A stretch of 64,000 nt of DNA from Ornithorhynchus anatinus (lineage: Eukaryota; Chordata; Mammalia; Monotremata; Ornithorhynchidae). The DNA is taken from contig NC_041751.1 in NCBI RefSeq assembly GCF_004115215.2, forward strand, positions 32,137,428 through 32,201,427, read 5' to 3'. Position numbers and translations under genes: made by a program. Below, piece by piece: positions 1 through 11,895 of the stretch (positions are counted from its first letter, which is position 1; the number at the start of each line of letters is the position of its first letter). Under the pieces are notes generated by a model. The model made no database searches. It was given only the letters and a program-made list of their open reading frames with translations, and was not told the DNA's origin.

Positions 1-184
1 GTGAATATTGCTGTTGGTTTTCCGTATATGTTCCCTTTTAATGGGGGCTCTAGGAAAGCCATGAAAATCCCTGGTAAAGTCAAGAAGATTTTGACCATCC
101 ATTATGTTGTGGTAACCTGACTTTCCAAACACCAAGAAGGATAAAGGCCAAATATTCCAAGTGGTGGATTAACAGTGGAGTCAA

Positions 185-480
185 GGCCAAGTGCTTAGTA
201 CAGTGCTCTTCACACAGTAAGCACTCAGTAAATTCGATTGACTGATTGATTGAAGACTTGGGTTCTAATTCTGTCTCTGCCACGAGTCTGCTATGTGACC
301 TTGGACACGTCTCTTTACATCTCTGTGCCACTGAAAAACAGGGATTAAATCCTATTCCCTCTGACTTAGACAGAAAGCTCCTTGGGGAACAGAGACTATA
401 TCCAACCTGATTAATTTGGATGTAGAGCAGTGTTTGACACAGAGTAACCCCATAATAATAATAATAACCGTAATAAAGAC
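185..480 (+). mobile_element. LINE-2 tail followed by old Mon-1
   Basis: AGTGCTTAGTACAGTGCTCT with an ATTGACTGATTGATTG tail (185-254) is followed by a diverged SINE (GGTTCTAATTCTG, GTGACCTTGG, AATAATAATAATA end). Confidence 0.7.
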
Positions 481-1045
481 GGAATGTATTTCTTTCAGTT
501 GCTTTGACATCAATCATAGCAGAAAGCAAGCAGGAGAGGATGGAGCCGCCCTGCATGACATAAATCCAATTTACTTGAAACAGAGAAGTGGTTTGGGGGT
601 GCTTGAATGGTAGAGAAAGAGAAGACTAGAGAACAAAAGAAACTGTGGGGCAAGGAAAAGGAAATCTGAAAGATAATTAAAATTTCAAATAGCCACAAGA
701 AACCGTGGGATGCAATGAGAAGAGTGACTCGAGCTTGCTTCGGTTTTCACCCAGAATGTAGTTGGAAAGAAAAACGACCTCGAGACGGTAATTTAAGGAA
801 TATCCTTAAAGAACGTGGTTTCAAAGGAAAAAGAAAACACAAGTGCCTTTCAAGTGTATCAAATAAAGGGGTTCCTTAAGAAAAGAAGTATGTCCGTGAA
901 AATATGGGCAAAACAACAAATTTCCACCAAGGTTTTGCATCCATTATATCTCCTGAAAGAAGGGGCTTTTAGTGTCCTCTTAAAAGAAGGTGAGTCAATC
1001 TAGAACATGTCTGAAAGGATCCTGGACAATTTTTTAATATGGGTG
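480..1045. other. No recognised feature
   Basis: AT-rich sequence with only short chance frames. No repeat family or exon signal was recognised. Confidence 0.5.
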
Positions 1046-1316
1046 GGGGTTTTTAACGACATCTGTGAAGCACTCACTATGTGCCCGGCACTGTACTAAG
1101 CACTGGGATAGATAGAAGCTCATTAGGTTGGACACATTCCATGTCCCACATGGGGCTCCCAGTCTTAATCCCCATTTTACAGATGAGGTAACTGAGGCAC
1201 AGGGCAGTTAAGTGACTAGCCCGACGTCACACGACAGACAACCGGCAGAGCTGAAATTAAAACCCAGATCCTCTGTTTCCCAGGCCCGTGATCTTTCCAT
1301 TAGGCCACACCCCTTC
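1045..1316 (-). mobile_element. Mon-1 SINE
   Basis: - strand copy with CACTCACTATGTGCC, CCCATTTTACAGATGAGG and a TAGGCCACACC end. Confidence 0.85.
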
Positions 1317-1442
1317 TAATTGTCATAGAAAGCCAATTATGCAAACCCTGGTTTTCCAAAGAAGAGATTTTTTTTGAACCACGGGGAGTTGGGGGAAATA
1401 AATTCGGGGATATTGAACCAAATTGGGTAAAGACCCGTCCAA

Positions 1443-1590
1443 TAAATCAGTCGATCAATTGCATTTGCTGAGCACTTACTATGTGCAGAGCACTATACAA
1501 AGCACTTGGGAGAGTGCAATATAATGGATTCGGTAGATACATTCCCTGCCCACAATGACCTTACTGTCTAGAGGGGAAACTCTCCGACTA
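1443..1590 (-). mobile_element. LINE-2 3' end
   Basis: AATCAGTCGATCAATTG tail, then GAGCACTTACTATGTGCAGA and CATTCCCTGCCCA. Confidence 0.8.
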
Positions 1591-2054
1591 AATAGTCCGG
1601 ATGATCCGATTTCTAGCGTAGTTTTGTTGGGGGGTTTTTAAAGGAAAGGAAGACCTGAGAGTTAAAAAAAAAAATAGAGGTTATTATTCCAAAATATTAA
1701 CTGAAATCTTACTACTGCAGTTAACAGAATTTCAGGCCAAGTCACGAACCTCATATACGTACACTAAGAAAACAATAGAAGCTAATTTGGACACAGAAGC
1801 ATAGCAAGAACAACTAGATGGCAGAGTGTTTATTCCAAACACAACGTGAAATTTCTAATAAGATATGATATATGGTACAGAACCAAGGAATAAACTTAAA
1901 AAATGTCAGTACATGAAAACACTTTATAAAACTAAACATGGTAGTTTGACCATGATGGATGGGGAATGGAAGAAATACATATAGCAAATGGAGGCAGAGC
2001 AGGGATTTTCAGACAGTACCTTACGTTGTGTATTATTAATAGATCCGTTGGTGA

Positions 2055-2385
2055 GAAGCAGCGTGACCTAATGGAAAGACCATAGAGCTGGGAGTCGAAG
2101 GACATGGATTCTAATCCCGGCTCCGCCACTCGGCTGCTTTGTGACCTTGAGAAGTGAAGTATGAAGCGCTTAACAAATACCATAAAAGAAACAAGCAAGC
2201 AGGCCCGCTTCCTTTCTGCTTTCTTCATACCTCACTTCTCTGTGCCTCAGTTCCCTCATCTGTAAAATGGGGATTAAGACTGTGACCCCCATGTGGGACG
2301 TGGACTATGAACAACCTGATTAACTTGTATCTACCCTTACTTAGTAAGAGGCCTAACGCACAGTAATGTAGGACAGCACCACCAT
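2055..2385 (+). mobile_element. Mon-1 SINE with an internal insert
   Basis: It starts AGAAGCAGCGTGACC and carries GATTCTAATCCCGGC. After GTGACCTTGAG it is interrupted (about 2152-2225) by a short 3' SINE piece and other sequence, then resumes at CTCACTTCTCTGTGCC and ends near 2385. Confidence 0.75.
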
Positions 2386-3440
2386 CCTTCCCATTTCACA
2401 AGCCGTAGCCTTGCGTTATCCTTGACTCCTCTCTCTCATTCAACCCACGTATTCAATCCAGCACCAAATCCCGTCGGTCCCACTTTCCCAACGTCGCTAA
2501 AATCCGCCCTTTCCTCTCCATCCAAACTGCCGCCATGTTAGTACAATCACTCATCCTATCCCCTCCCCCCTTCCCCTTCCCCCCTCCCTCCCCTTCACTC
2601 TCTGCAGCTAAACCTCTCGCCCCCTTTCCCTCTGCTCCTCCCCCCTCCCATCCCATCCCCTCAGCACTGTACTCATCCGCTTAGCTGTATATTATCTTCA
2701 TCACCCTATTTATTTTGTTTAATGAGATGTACATCACCCTGATTCTATTATTGCTATTGTTTTAATGAGATGTTCTTCCCCTCGACTCTATTTATGGCAT
2801 TGCTCTTGTCTGTCCGTCTCCCCCGATTAGACCGTAAGCCGTCAAAGGGCAGGGACTGTCTCTATCTGTTGCCGATTTGTACATTCCAAGCTAGTACAGT
2901 GCTCTGCACATAGTAAGCGCTCAATAAATACTATTGAATGAATGAATGAATATCCCACCTAGATACTGCATCAGCCTCCTTGCTGACCTCCCAACCTCCT
3001 GCCTCTCCCCACTCCAGTCCATACTTCATTCCGCTGCAGTGGAGTCATCTTTCTGCAGAAACGTTCAGGATATATCACCCCCCTCCTCAAAAATCTCCAG
3101 TGGTTGCCTATCCACCTCCGTAACAAACGAAAACTCCGCACCATTGAATTTAAAATACTCCATCACCTTGCCCCCTCCTACCTCACCTCACTTCTCTCCT
3201 TCTACAGCCCGGCCCACATACGTGGCTCCTCTGGTGCTAACCTTCTCACTGTGCCTCGATCTCACCCGTCTCGCCACCGCCCCTGGAATGCACTCCCTCC
3301 TCAAATCCTTCAGACAGTTCCTCTCCCCCCGCTTCAAAGCCTTTTGAAGGCTCACCTCCTCCAAGAGGCCTTCCCAGACTAAGCCCCACTTTTCCTCATC
3401 TCCCACTCCCTTCTGCGACTCCCTGACTTGCTCCGTTTGC
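2375..3440 (+). mobile_element. Two LINE-2 fragments in tandem
   Basis: 2375-2950 holds an internally deleted copy ending in GAATGAATGAAT. From 2953 a second, older ORF2 fragment follows (LPTSCLSPLQSILHSAAVES, IHLRNKRKLRTIEFK, LLQEAFPD in shifted frames). Confidence 0.8.
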
Positions 3441-3593
3441 TCGGAGGAACGGAAGCCTATCCACGCTCTAAAAATTAAGTAAAAGAAGGAGGTTCTTCAC
3501 TCAGAGGTGACATTCAAAGATGCCATTTCCTGGCTAAAAATCAAACGGAGTCAGGCCAGTTTCAAATTCTTTATGGGAAAAGTCTCATAGAAT

Positions 3594-3745
3594 CAATCCA
3601 TCAATCAGTGGTATTTACTGAGTGCTTACTATGTGCAGAACACTGTATTAAGTGCTTGGGAAGGTGCAATACAACAGAATTAGCAGACATGCTCGCTACC
3701 CATGCTGAGTCTAAGAAGTGGAGGAACTTACATTAAACAAAGAGA
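3594..3745 (-). mobile_element. LINE-2 3' end
   Basis: ATCAATCAATCAG tail and TGCTTACTATGTGCAGAACA, - strand. Confidence 0.8.
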
Positions 3746-4117
3746 AAATGGTAGTCTATTTAGGAAGCGGGAAAAAAATGAAGGGTAGCAGAGAATATCA
3801 AAATGATAATATGTGTCCAGAGCAATGATAAGACTGGGTTTAAGATCACTCTCTAAAAGATAATGGTTTTAAATAATAAAGCATTCATCCGACTCACCTT
3901 TTCCATACCTCTGGGTGTCACTTGTCTTGCACTTAGCATTTAACAAATACCATAATTATTATCATTATTGACATGTAGGGCTTTGGGAGAAAGTTCCCAG
4001 TGCATATTCTCTAGAGAACATCTGTGGCCACTTGTTCATATCATAATTTGATGAAAAGGCTTTGCTTAAAACCAGAAATGGCTTTATTGAATAATGCTAT
4101 AAGCCATTACTCCCCCT

Positions 4118-4495
4118 TCAAGACCGGTAAGCTTGTTTTGGGAGAGAATGTGTCTGCTACTTCTGTTGTATTGTACTCTCCCAGGGCTTAGCCTAGCTCT
4201 CTTCACATAATAAGCGCTCAATAATAATAATGTTGGTATCTGTTAAGCGCTTACAAGGTGCTGGGGTAGGTACAGGGCAATCAGGTTGTCCCATGTGAGG
4301 CTCACGGTCTTAATCCCCATTTTACAGATGAGGTCACTGAGGCACAGAGAAGTGAAGTGACTTGCCCACAGTCACACAGCTGACAAGTGGCAGAGCCTGG
4401 ATTCGAACCCATGACCTCTGACTCCCAAGTCCGGGCTCTTTCCCTTGAGCCACGCTGCTTAAGAAATACCACTGATCGATTGATTGACTGATAAA
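4118..4495. mobile_element. LINE-2 tail split by a Mon-1 SINE
   Basis: A + strand LINE-2 end (4118-4222) breaks at AGCGCTCAATAA. A - strand SINE fills about 4223-4460 and the ATTGATTGACTGAT tail follows. Confidence 0.8.
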
Positions 4496-4548
4496 ACATG
4501 AATTAGGGTTTCACAAAAAGAGAAGAGATGGTGTTTACATCATACTCT

Positions 4549-4770
4549 TCCAAGTGGATGCTTAGTGCAGTGCCGTACTTAACTTCTCTGTGCCTCAGTT
4601 ACCTCATCTGTAAAATGGGGATTAACTGTGAGCCTCAAGTGGGACAACCTGATTACCCTGTATCTACCCCAGCGCTTAGAACAGTGCTCTGCACATAGTA
4701 AGCGCTTACCAAATACCAAATTGTTGTTGTTGTTGTGCTCAATAGATGCCTTTAATTGACTGATTGATTG
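4549..4770 (+). mobile_element. Mon-1 fragment inside a LINE-2 tail
   Basis: GCTTAGTGCAGTGCC is interrupted by a 5' truncated SINE (ACTTCTCTGTGCCTC to GTTGTTGTTGTTG), then CTCAATAGATGCC and TGACTGATTGATTG complete the tail. Confidence 0.75.
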
Positions 4771-4774
4771 TGTT

Positions 4775-5060
4775 CCTGGGTGTGTTACCCCAATAAGCTG
4801 GCTCCTCAATGGGGGAAAGTTGTCACAGTTGCCGGGGACACTTGGACCTAATTTCCACTCCGGAGGTGGGCTGATAAAGCCCACACCAAGGCAGGGTGGG
4901 AAACGGGATGCAGATGAACCCTCGTGGTTCATTTGTGGATAACTCTGCAGGGGGAAGAAAAATCCGTAAGAATAAACTGCCAAGACACTGGGCCTCAACC
5001 GACAGAGTGATTTGTCAGGCCTCAGCTTGACGTCCAAAAGCATTCTGCTGAGTTTCCCCT
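4775..5060. other. Unclassified single-copy stretch
   Basis: The - strand is open here, and a good acceptor (TTCTTCCCCCTGCAG) ends near 4949. The reading downstream, SYPQMNHEGSSASRFPPCLG, resembles nothing I know. Confidence 0.3.
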
Positions 5061-5069
5061 GGTACTTCT

Positions 5070-5235
5070 ATCAGTCAGTGGTGTTTTTTGAGAGCTTACT
5101 GTGTGCAAAGCAACTGTACTAAGCACGCACTTGGGAGAGGCAGGATGTAACAGAAATTAGCAGGCACGTTCGCTGCCCACAACGGGTTTACGGTCCCAAG
5201 CCTATTCAGTCTATTGGACTTACAGTCCTGTATTT
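5070..5235 (-). mobile_element. LINE-2 3' end
   Basis: TCAGTCAGTGGTGTTTTTTG, then GAGCTTACTGTGTGC, - strand, diverged. Confidence 0.7.
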
Positions 5236-5640
5236 CACTTCCATCCGGGAGGTGATCTAATCGTTCACCGATCGAGGAGCCGCTTAGGCTGAGAGAACAC
5301 GGCGACACCTCAATAGAAACAAATTAACAAATACCACCGGCCCAGTATGATTGTGAAAATTTGATGGAGTTGATCTGCGGGTGGCAAATGGCATTATTTG
5401 AAATGCTGCGAGAGACCGAAAACACATCCAAAACACCGGCATCGGGTGAATATTAATCACATTAATTATACAGTACTGTAGGAGTTCTGCAGCTTTATTT
5501 CTCCTCTCGCTATAAAACTTTAAACACGCTTCTCCGATGGCCCAGGTTCAATCTGTTCAGTCTTAACAGCAAAATCCCACCCTGCCGTAGCTAAGTTATT
5601 CAGAATACTCGGGGAGCCTCCACGAGCCCCGTTCTCTGAT

Positions 5641-5844
5641 TTAAGTTATGCTATCGTTCCGAATCCTATTTTGAAGGTAGATAAATGCCTCATCAAAATA
5701 CCAAGCCACAGAATCAAACTCTGCATTAGGGGATGAGCCAAAGGACAAAGGATAGAACAAATCAATTAGTCGTTCTAGGGGAGTGGCCAAAATTCGCCTC
5801 CTTTCTTTCTTTCCTTCCTCATTTTCCCTGAACACGAAGCACAT
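5641..5844 (-). other. Unassigned 67-residue open frame
   Basis: A complete small frame in non-repetitive DNA. Its second half (PLERLIDLFYPLSFGSSPN, AEFDSVAWYFDEAFIYL) has a protein-like mix of residues. There is no known match, partner or splice support. It could be chance or an isolated old exon. Confidence 0.25.
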
Positions 5845-5894
5845 CTCCGTAAGTGAACCGCGGTGGCGTTAGAAACCCCTCGGCTTCATTTTGA

Positions 5895-6320
5895 ATCATT
5901 CATTCGATTCATTCATATCGATTAAGCGCTTACCGTGGGTAGAGCACAGCACTTGGGGAAGTACAATCTGGCAAACTCTGTTTGACCTGATTAAGTTGGG
6001 TCTGCCCCAACGCCTAGAATAATAATAATAATGTTGGTATTTCTGAAGCGCTTACTATGTACAGAGCACTGTTCTAAGCGCTGGGGGAGATACAGGGTAA
6101 TCAGGTTGTCCCACGTGAGGCTCACAGTCTTAACCCGATTTTACAGCTGAGGGAACTGAGGCACAGAGAAGTGAGGTGACTTGCCCACAGTCACACAGCA
6201 GAGCCGGGATTCGAACCCCATGACTTCTGACTCCCAAGCCCGGGCTCTTTCCACTGAGCCACGCTGCTTCTAGAACAGTGCTGGACACGTAGTACTTGCT
6301 TAAGAAATGCCGTAATTATA
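5895..6320. mobile_element. LINE-2 end and Mon-1 inserted in Mon-1
   Basis: 5895-5985 is a LINE-2 end (- strand). A + strand SINE remnant is cut at CTAGAA (6014-6019) by a - strand SINE (6020-6269), and CTAGAA repeats at 6270-6275 before the host SINE ends at about 6320. Confidence 0.8.
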
Positions 6321-6655
6321 TCGTGGAAGGCAACCGTTGCCCATTTCCACCAGAGTCCTCCAGCGACACTCTCAAAATGAAAATGGAGAACAGGATTGAT
6401 CCTTCAATTAGAGGGAGGGCTAAAAATACTGAATTGGATAATCAGACACTGTAATGCAACTCTAATGTTCTAAAACCCGAGTCGGGGAGCATTGCATATG
6501 GTAAAATTCTGGTAGTTCAAACTATCTGATCAAGGCCAGGTAAGAGATTTGAAAGTTCACAGAGCAAGAGCAGACCTGGGTTCTAGAAAAAATGAGACCA
6601 CCCCCCCCCCCCAGAAGTTTGAAAGTCGTAGATTCAAATCAAAGAAAATGAAAAC
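6320..6655. other. No gene; poly-C run
   Basis: Non-repetitive sequence with a 14-base C run near 6600-6613. Nothing else was recognised. Confidence 0.5.
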
Positions 6656-6950
6656 ATCTTTTTTTAATGGTATTTGTCAAGTGCTTACTGTGTGTCAAGC
6701 ACTGTTCTAAGTGCTGGGGTAGATACAAGGTAATCAGGTTGGACACAGTCACAGCCACATGGGGCCCACAGTCTAAAATAAGGAGTAGGAATTAATCCCC
6801 ATTTTACAGATGAGGCAACTGGGGCACAGAGAAGTGAAATGACTTACCCAAGGTCACACGGCAGACATGTGAAGGAGCCAGGATTCGAACCCGTCGGTCA
6901 ACCCAGACTCCCAGGCCACGCTCTACCCACTAGGCCACACTCCTTCTCGT
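6655..6950 (-). mobile_element. Mon-1 SINE
   Basis: - strand, full-length-like copy, from AATGGTATTTGTCAAGTGC to TAGGCCACACTCCTT. Confidence 0.85.
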
Positions 6951-6954
6951 TGGA

Positions 6955-7400
6955 CATCTGCTCAGCCCATCGGCTCCCCTCCTGCTTCACCATCGGCCCC
7001 AGGTATTTACCTTGAGCTTCCTCAGGATCTTTAGAATTGGTCTCCAGAGAAAGGAAACAAAGAAATCAGATGGCACCCTGTCCCCATTTTGATTCCCTCT
7101 CCACTTCTCCGTCAATATCACTCTAACTGGAGGACTCGATGAAAGATTGAGATGAAATTAGCGTGATTTCAAGAATCCCAAGGCTACCTAGAATCTAGAG
7201 GTTGTCTCATCCATCCCTCTCCCTCGGGTCAGGATAGCAATCACACCAGCTTAGGAATAGCTAATGGTCATACTGAGTCCATACTACTTAACCTTTCTTT
7301 TTGCCTCTTCTTCCATCTTCCCTGGTCTCCCGACTGCAACATGAGAATACCTACAAGCACAGCTCCCAACAAAGCTCAGCTCTCTCAGTTCGTCTTTCAG
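6955..7400. other. No recognised gene
   Basis: Single-copy stretch. A - strand donor-like site (CTCAAG-GTAAAT near 7012) follows a short open piece, too weak to call an exon. Confidence 0.35.
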
Positions 7401-7745
7401 CCGACGGTATCTACTGAGTCCTGTACTAAGCGCTTGGAACCCGGGAGAAGTGAGGACTCCAATCACATTTATTGAGCGCTTACTGTGTGCAGAGCACTGG
7501 ACTAAGCCCTTGGGAGGGTACAATGATTGTACTCACCTCGGAGGAGAGGCTTCCCAGAATGTCACGGGATTAGAAGTCCCAGATTTACTGCTGTTGTTCT
7601 TGTCTGTCCGTCTCCCCCGGTTAGACCGTAAGGCCCGTCAAAGGGCAGGGACTGTCTCTATCTGTTATCGATTTGTACATTCCCAGCACTTAGTACAGTG
7701 CTCTGCCCATAGTAAGCGCTCAATAAATACTATTGAATGAATGAA
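7400..7745. mobile_element. LINE-2 ends facing each other
   Basis: 7405-7525 is a - strand 3' end. 7580-7745 is a + strand young 3' end with CTGTCTCTATCTGTTATCGA and a GAATGAATGAAT tail. Confidence 0.8.
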
Positions 7746-8026
7746 TTTTCCAAGACGCCGCCTGCTCCCGCACCCTCTGCACCCACACACTCCCCAGGCC
7801 CCTGCCCCAGCCTCACCCGTGGAGAGGAGGAAGGGGCTTCAAGCTTCCCCGGGTCATCTTCCGGGACGAACCCCTCTTCGGCTCCGGCTGTGGTTGAGGA
7901 CGGGGAGGAGCCCCAGGTTTGGGATGTGGGGCGGAGGGAATTGGAGGGGAGGCGGGCCCGGCTCCTCTCTCTTTCTCTTTCCCTCTCTCCTTCCTTCCTC
8001 CCTCCACCCCGTTCCCAATGGAACAT
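7746..8026. other. GC-rich island between opposed LINE-2 tails
   Basis: About 280 bases, GC-rich with a CT-rich end. It is open in several frames on both strands because of its composition. No domain was recognised and no splice pair is convincing. Confidence 0.4.
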
Positions 8027-9245
8027 TCATTCATTCATTCAATAGTAATAATGTTGGTATTTGTTAAGCGCTTACTGTGTGCCGAGCACTGTTCTAAGCT
8101 CTGGGGTAGACATAGGGGAATCAGGTTGTCCCACGTGGGGCTCACAGTCTTGATCCCCATTTTACAGATGAGGGAACTGAGGCACAGAGAAGTTAAGTGA
8201 CTTGCCCACAGTCACACAGCCGACAAGTGGCAGAGCTGGGATTCGAACTCATGAGCCCTGACTCCAAAGCCCATGCTCTTTCCACTGAGCCACGCTGCTT
8301 CTCAATAGTATTTATTGAGCGCTTACTATGTGCAGAGCACTGTACTAAGCGCTTGGGATGAACAAGTCGGCAACAGATAGAGACGGTCCCTGCCGTTTGA
8401 CGGGCTTACAGTCTAATCGGGGGAGACGGACAGACGAGAACGATGGCACTAAACAGCGTCGAGGGGAAGAACATCTCGTAAAAACAGTGGCAACTAAATA
8501 GAATCAAGGCGATGTACAATTCATTAACAAAATAAATAGGGTAACGAAAATATATACAGTCGAGCGGACGAGTACAGTGCCGTGGGGATGGGAAGGGAGA
8601 GGTGGAGGAGCAGAGGGAAAAGGGGAAAATGAGGCTTTAGCTGCGGAGAGGTAAAGGGGGGATGGCAGAGGGAGTAGAGGGGGAAGAGGAGCTCAGTCTG
8701 GGAACGCCTCTCGGAGGAGGTGATTTTTAAGTAAGGTTTTGAAGAGGGAAAGAGAATCAGTTTGGCGGAGGTGAGGAGGGAGGGCGTTCCGGGACCGCGG
8801 GAGGAAGTGACCCGGGGGTCGACGGCGGGATGGGCGAGACCGAGGGACGGCGAGGAGGTGGGCGGCGGAGGAGCGGAGCGTGCGGGGTGGGCGGTAGAAA
8901 GAGAGAAGGGAGGAGAGGTGGGAAGGGGCAAGGTGACGGAGAGCCTCGAAGCCTAGAGTGAGGAGTTTTTGTTTGGAGTGGAGGTCGATAGGCAACCACT
9001 GGAGTTGTTTAAGAAGGGGAATGACATGCCCAAATCATTTCTGCGGGAAGATGAGCCGGGCAGCGGAGTGAAGAATAGACCGGAGCAGGGCGAGAGAGGA
9101 GGAAGGGAGGTCAGAGAGAAGGCTGACACGGTAGTCTAGCCGGGATATAACGAGAGCCCGTAATAGTAAGGTAGCCGTTTGGGTGGAGAGGAAAGGGCGG
9201 ATCTTGGCGATAACAGAAGTCCAAAGTCTTGAGCTGTTCATTAAC
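8027..9245 (-). mobile_element. Young LINE-2 with a Mon-1 SINE in its tail
   Basis: This is a LINE-2 on the - strand with the same GC-rich ORF2 end as the 54305 copy but interrupted frames. Its tail is split by a SINE at 8048-8301. The direct repeat TCAATAGTA at 8039-8047 and 8302-8310 shows the SINE landed later. Confidence 0.88.
8048..8301 (-). mobile_element. Mon-1 SINE with target-site duplication
   Basis: This is a tRNA-derived SINE on the - strand with the B-box-like GGATTCGAACTC, the core CCCATTTTACAGATGAGG and an AATAATG 3' end. It is flanked by 9-base direct repeats TCAATAGTA. Confidence 0.9.
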
Positions 9246-9326
9246 CCCTTCAGAGAGACCACCAGCTACTGAATGTGGGCAGGCTGAGGGTCTGCAGAAG
9301 CAGATCATAAACAGAGTGGCTTTCAT

Positions 9327-10596
9327 TCATTCATTCATTCATTCATTCATTCAGTAGTATTTATTGAGTGCTTACTATGTGCGGAGCACTGGACTAAGCA
9401 CTTGGAATGTACAATTCGGCAACAGATAGAGACAATCCCAGCCCATTGACGGGCTTTACAGTCTAATAGGGGGAGACGGACGGACAGAAACAATAGCAAT
9501 AAATAGAATTAAGAGGATGTACATCTCATTAACAAAATAAATAGGGTAATAAAAATATATACTAATAAGCAGACGAGCACAGTGCAGAGGAGAGGGGAAG
9601 GGAGAGGGGGAGGAGCAGAGGGAAAGGGGGGGAAAGGGGGCTTAGCTGAGGGGAGGTGAAGTAGGGGGCACAGAGGCGGCAGAGGGAGCAGAGGGAAAAG
9701 GGAAAGCTCAGTCTGGGAAGGCCTCTTGGAGGAGGTGAGCTCTCAGTAGAGCTTGGAAGAGGGGAAGAGAGATTGGCGGAGGTGAGGAGGGAGGGCATTC
9801 TGGGACAGCGGGAGGACGCGGCCCAGGGGTCGACGGCGGGATAGGCGAGAACGGGGGACGGTGAGGAAGTGGGCGGCGGAGGAGCGGAGCGTGCGGGGTG
9901 GGCGGTAGAAAGAGAGAAGGGAGGAGAGGTAGGAAGGGGCAAGGAGATGGACAGCCTCGAAGCCTAGAGTGAGAAGTTTTTGTTTGGTGCGGAGGTCGAT
10001 AGACAACCACTGGAGGTTTTTAAGAAGGGGAGTGACGGGCCCAGAGCGTTTCTGCGGGAAGATGAGCCGGGCAGCAGAATGAAGAATAGACTGGAGCGGG
10101 GAGAGAGAGGAGGAAGGGAGATCAGAGAGAAGGCTGACACAATAATCCAGCCGGGACACAATAATCCAGCCGGGATATTATGAGAGCCTGTAACGGTAAA
10201 ATAGCCGTTTGGGTGGAGAGGAAAGGGCGGATCTTGGCGATATTATAAAAGTGAGACCGGCAGGCGTCGGTGACGGATCGGATGTGTGGAGTGAACGAGA
10301 GAGCCGAGTCCAAGATGACACCGAGGCCGCGGGCCCGAGAGACGGGAAGGATGGTCGTACCCGTCCACAGTGATAGGGAAGTCAGGGAGAGGACAGGGCT
10401 TGGGAGGGAAGATGAGGAGCTCAGTTTTGGACAAGTTGAGTTTTAGGTGGCAGGCGGACATCCAGGTAGAGACGTCCTGGAGGCAGGAGGAGATACGAGC
10501 CTGAAGGGAGGGGGAGAGGACGGGCGGAGATGTAGATCTGTGTGTCATCTGCATAGAGATGATAGTTGAAGGCGTTGGAGCGAATGAGTTCAAAAA
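9327..10596 (-). mobile_element. LINE-2, longer 5' truncated copy
   Basis: It reads on the - strand from about 10596 to an (ATTC)n tail at 9327. It carries more ORF2 than its neighbour: FELIRSNAFNYHLYADDTQI (the reverse transcriptase YADD box), then HLKLNLSKTELLIFPPK and the C-terminal part, in broken frames. A 19-base piece around AATAATCCAGCCGGGA is tandemly doubled near 10138-10175. Confidence 0.88.
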
Positions 10597-10599
10597 GCA

Positions 10600-11060
10600 G
10601 CATGGCCAAGTGGATAGAGCACGGGCCTGGGACTCAGCAGATCATGGGTTCTAATCCCAGCTCCACCACTTGTCTGCTGTGCAGTCTTGATAAGGTCACT
10701 TCACTTCTCCACTTGTCAGCTATGTGACTGTGGGCAAGTCACTTAACTTCTCTGGGCCTAAATTCCCTCATCTGTAAAATGAGGATTAGCTGTGAGCCTC
10801 ACGTGGGACAACTTGATTACCCTGTATCTACCTCGGCGCTTAGAACGGTGCCCTGCACACAGTAAGCGCTTAACAAATACCAGCATTATTATTATTATTC
10901 TCGGTGCCTCAGTTCCCTCATCTGCAAAGTGTGGATTATGACTTTGAGCCCCATGTGGGACGGGGGCTGTATCCAACCTGATTTGCTTGTATCTCCCCCA
11001 GCGCTTAGTACAGTGCCTGATACAGAGTACATAATAAATGGCACATAATAAATACGATTG
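10600..11060 (+). mobile_element. Nested Mon-1 SINEs
   Basis: An outer SINE starts AAAGCAGCATGGCC at 10600 and breaks off at CACTTCACTTCT (10708). A 5' truncated second SINE (CCACTTGTCAGC to ATTATTATTATT) fills 10709-10897, then the outer element resumes at GGTGCCTCAGTTCC and ends near 11060. Confidence 0.8.
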
Positions 11061-11184
11061 AATGAATTTAATGAATGAATTAACAAATACCACAATTATC
11101 ATTCTTATTGTTAGCACGGTTGTACGAAGGATATGTAATTTACCAGCTCACGTTAAGCCTGCTGTATACTGGGTGGGGGGGGAG

Positions 11185-11420
11185 AAGAATGATAATAATA
11201 ATAGTTGTGGCATTTGTTAGGTGCTTACTATGTGCCAAGCACCGTAATAAGCACTGGGATAATCAGGTCCAATGTGAGGCTCACGGGAGGAGGGAGAACA
11301 GGTGCGGTATCCCTCTTTTACATATGAGGGAAATGAGGCACGGAGAAGTTAAGTGACTTGCCCAAGGTCACACCTGGCAGAGCTGGGTTTAGAACCCAGG
11401 TCCTCTGACTGCCAGAGCAA
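11185..11420 (-). mobile_element. Mon-1 SINE
   Basis: - strand copy, GCATTTGTTAGGTGC, then ACATATGAGGGAAATGAGG. Confidence 0.8.
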
Positions 11421-11654
11421 AGGTCTGGCAAGGTTGCTTCTGTCTGGACATGGATTGATGCACTTGTGGCCTAGGATCTTCCACTGCTCTATTCTGGTCC
11501 CCACACCCCCCGGGTCTTGTTCCACAGAGCCGATACTGGAGCCCCTCCCTTCACCTCCCCCTCAGTGCTCCCTGAGCCTTCACCCCCTCCCACTCCAGGG
11601 CTGCCGGGCAGAAGCAAATGCACGACTCGTTGGTTATACATTTTATTCCTTTTA

Positions 11655-11895
11655 ATGAAGGCATTTATTCAGTGCCTAGCAGGGGCCAAACATTGGACTG
11701 AACACTTGGTTAGGTACGAGGTAATCGGAGTGGAGAACAGGTATTGAATCCCCACTTCACAGAGGAGGCAACTGAGGCCCAGAGCAGTTAACCGACTTGG
11801 CCAAGGTCACACCACAAGCAAGTGGCGGAGTCAGAATTAGAACCCAACTCTCCTGTCTTCCAATCCAGTGCTCTTTGCCCGAGACCTCGCTTTCT
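11655..11895 (-). mobile_element. Old MIR/Mon-type SINE
   Basis: CCCCACTTCACAGAGGAGG and GGCGGAGTCAGAATTAGAAC, - strand, diverged. Confidence 0.65.

Noticed and set aside
7000-7050. Donor-like CTCAAG-GTAAAT on the - strand after a short lysine/leucine-rich piece
   Set aside because: No clear acceptor at 21 or 27 bases, and it lies 5 kb beyond the end of gene A.
9562-10159. Several overlapping - strand frames of 100 to 138 residues rich in P, S and L
   Set aside because: They are alternate frames of a GC-rich LINE-2 ORF2 end, not host genes.
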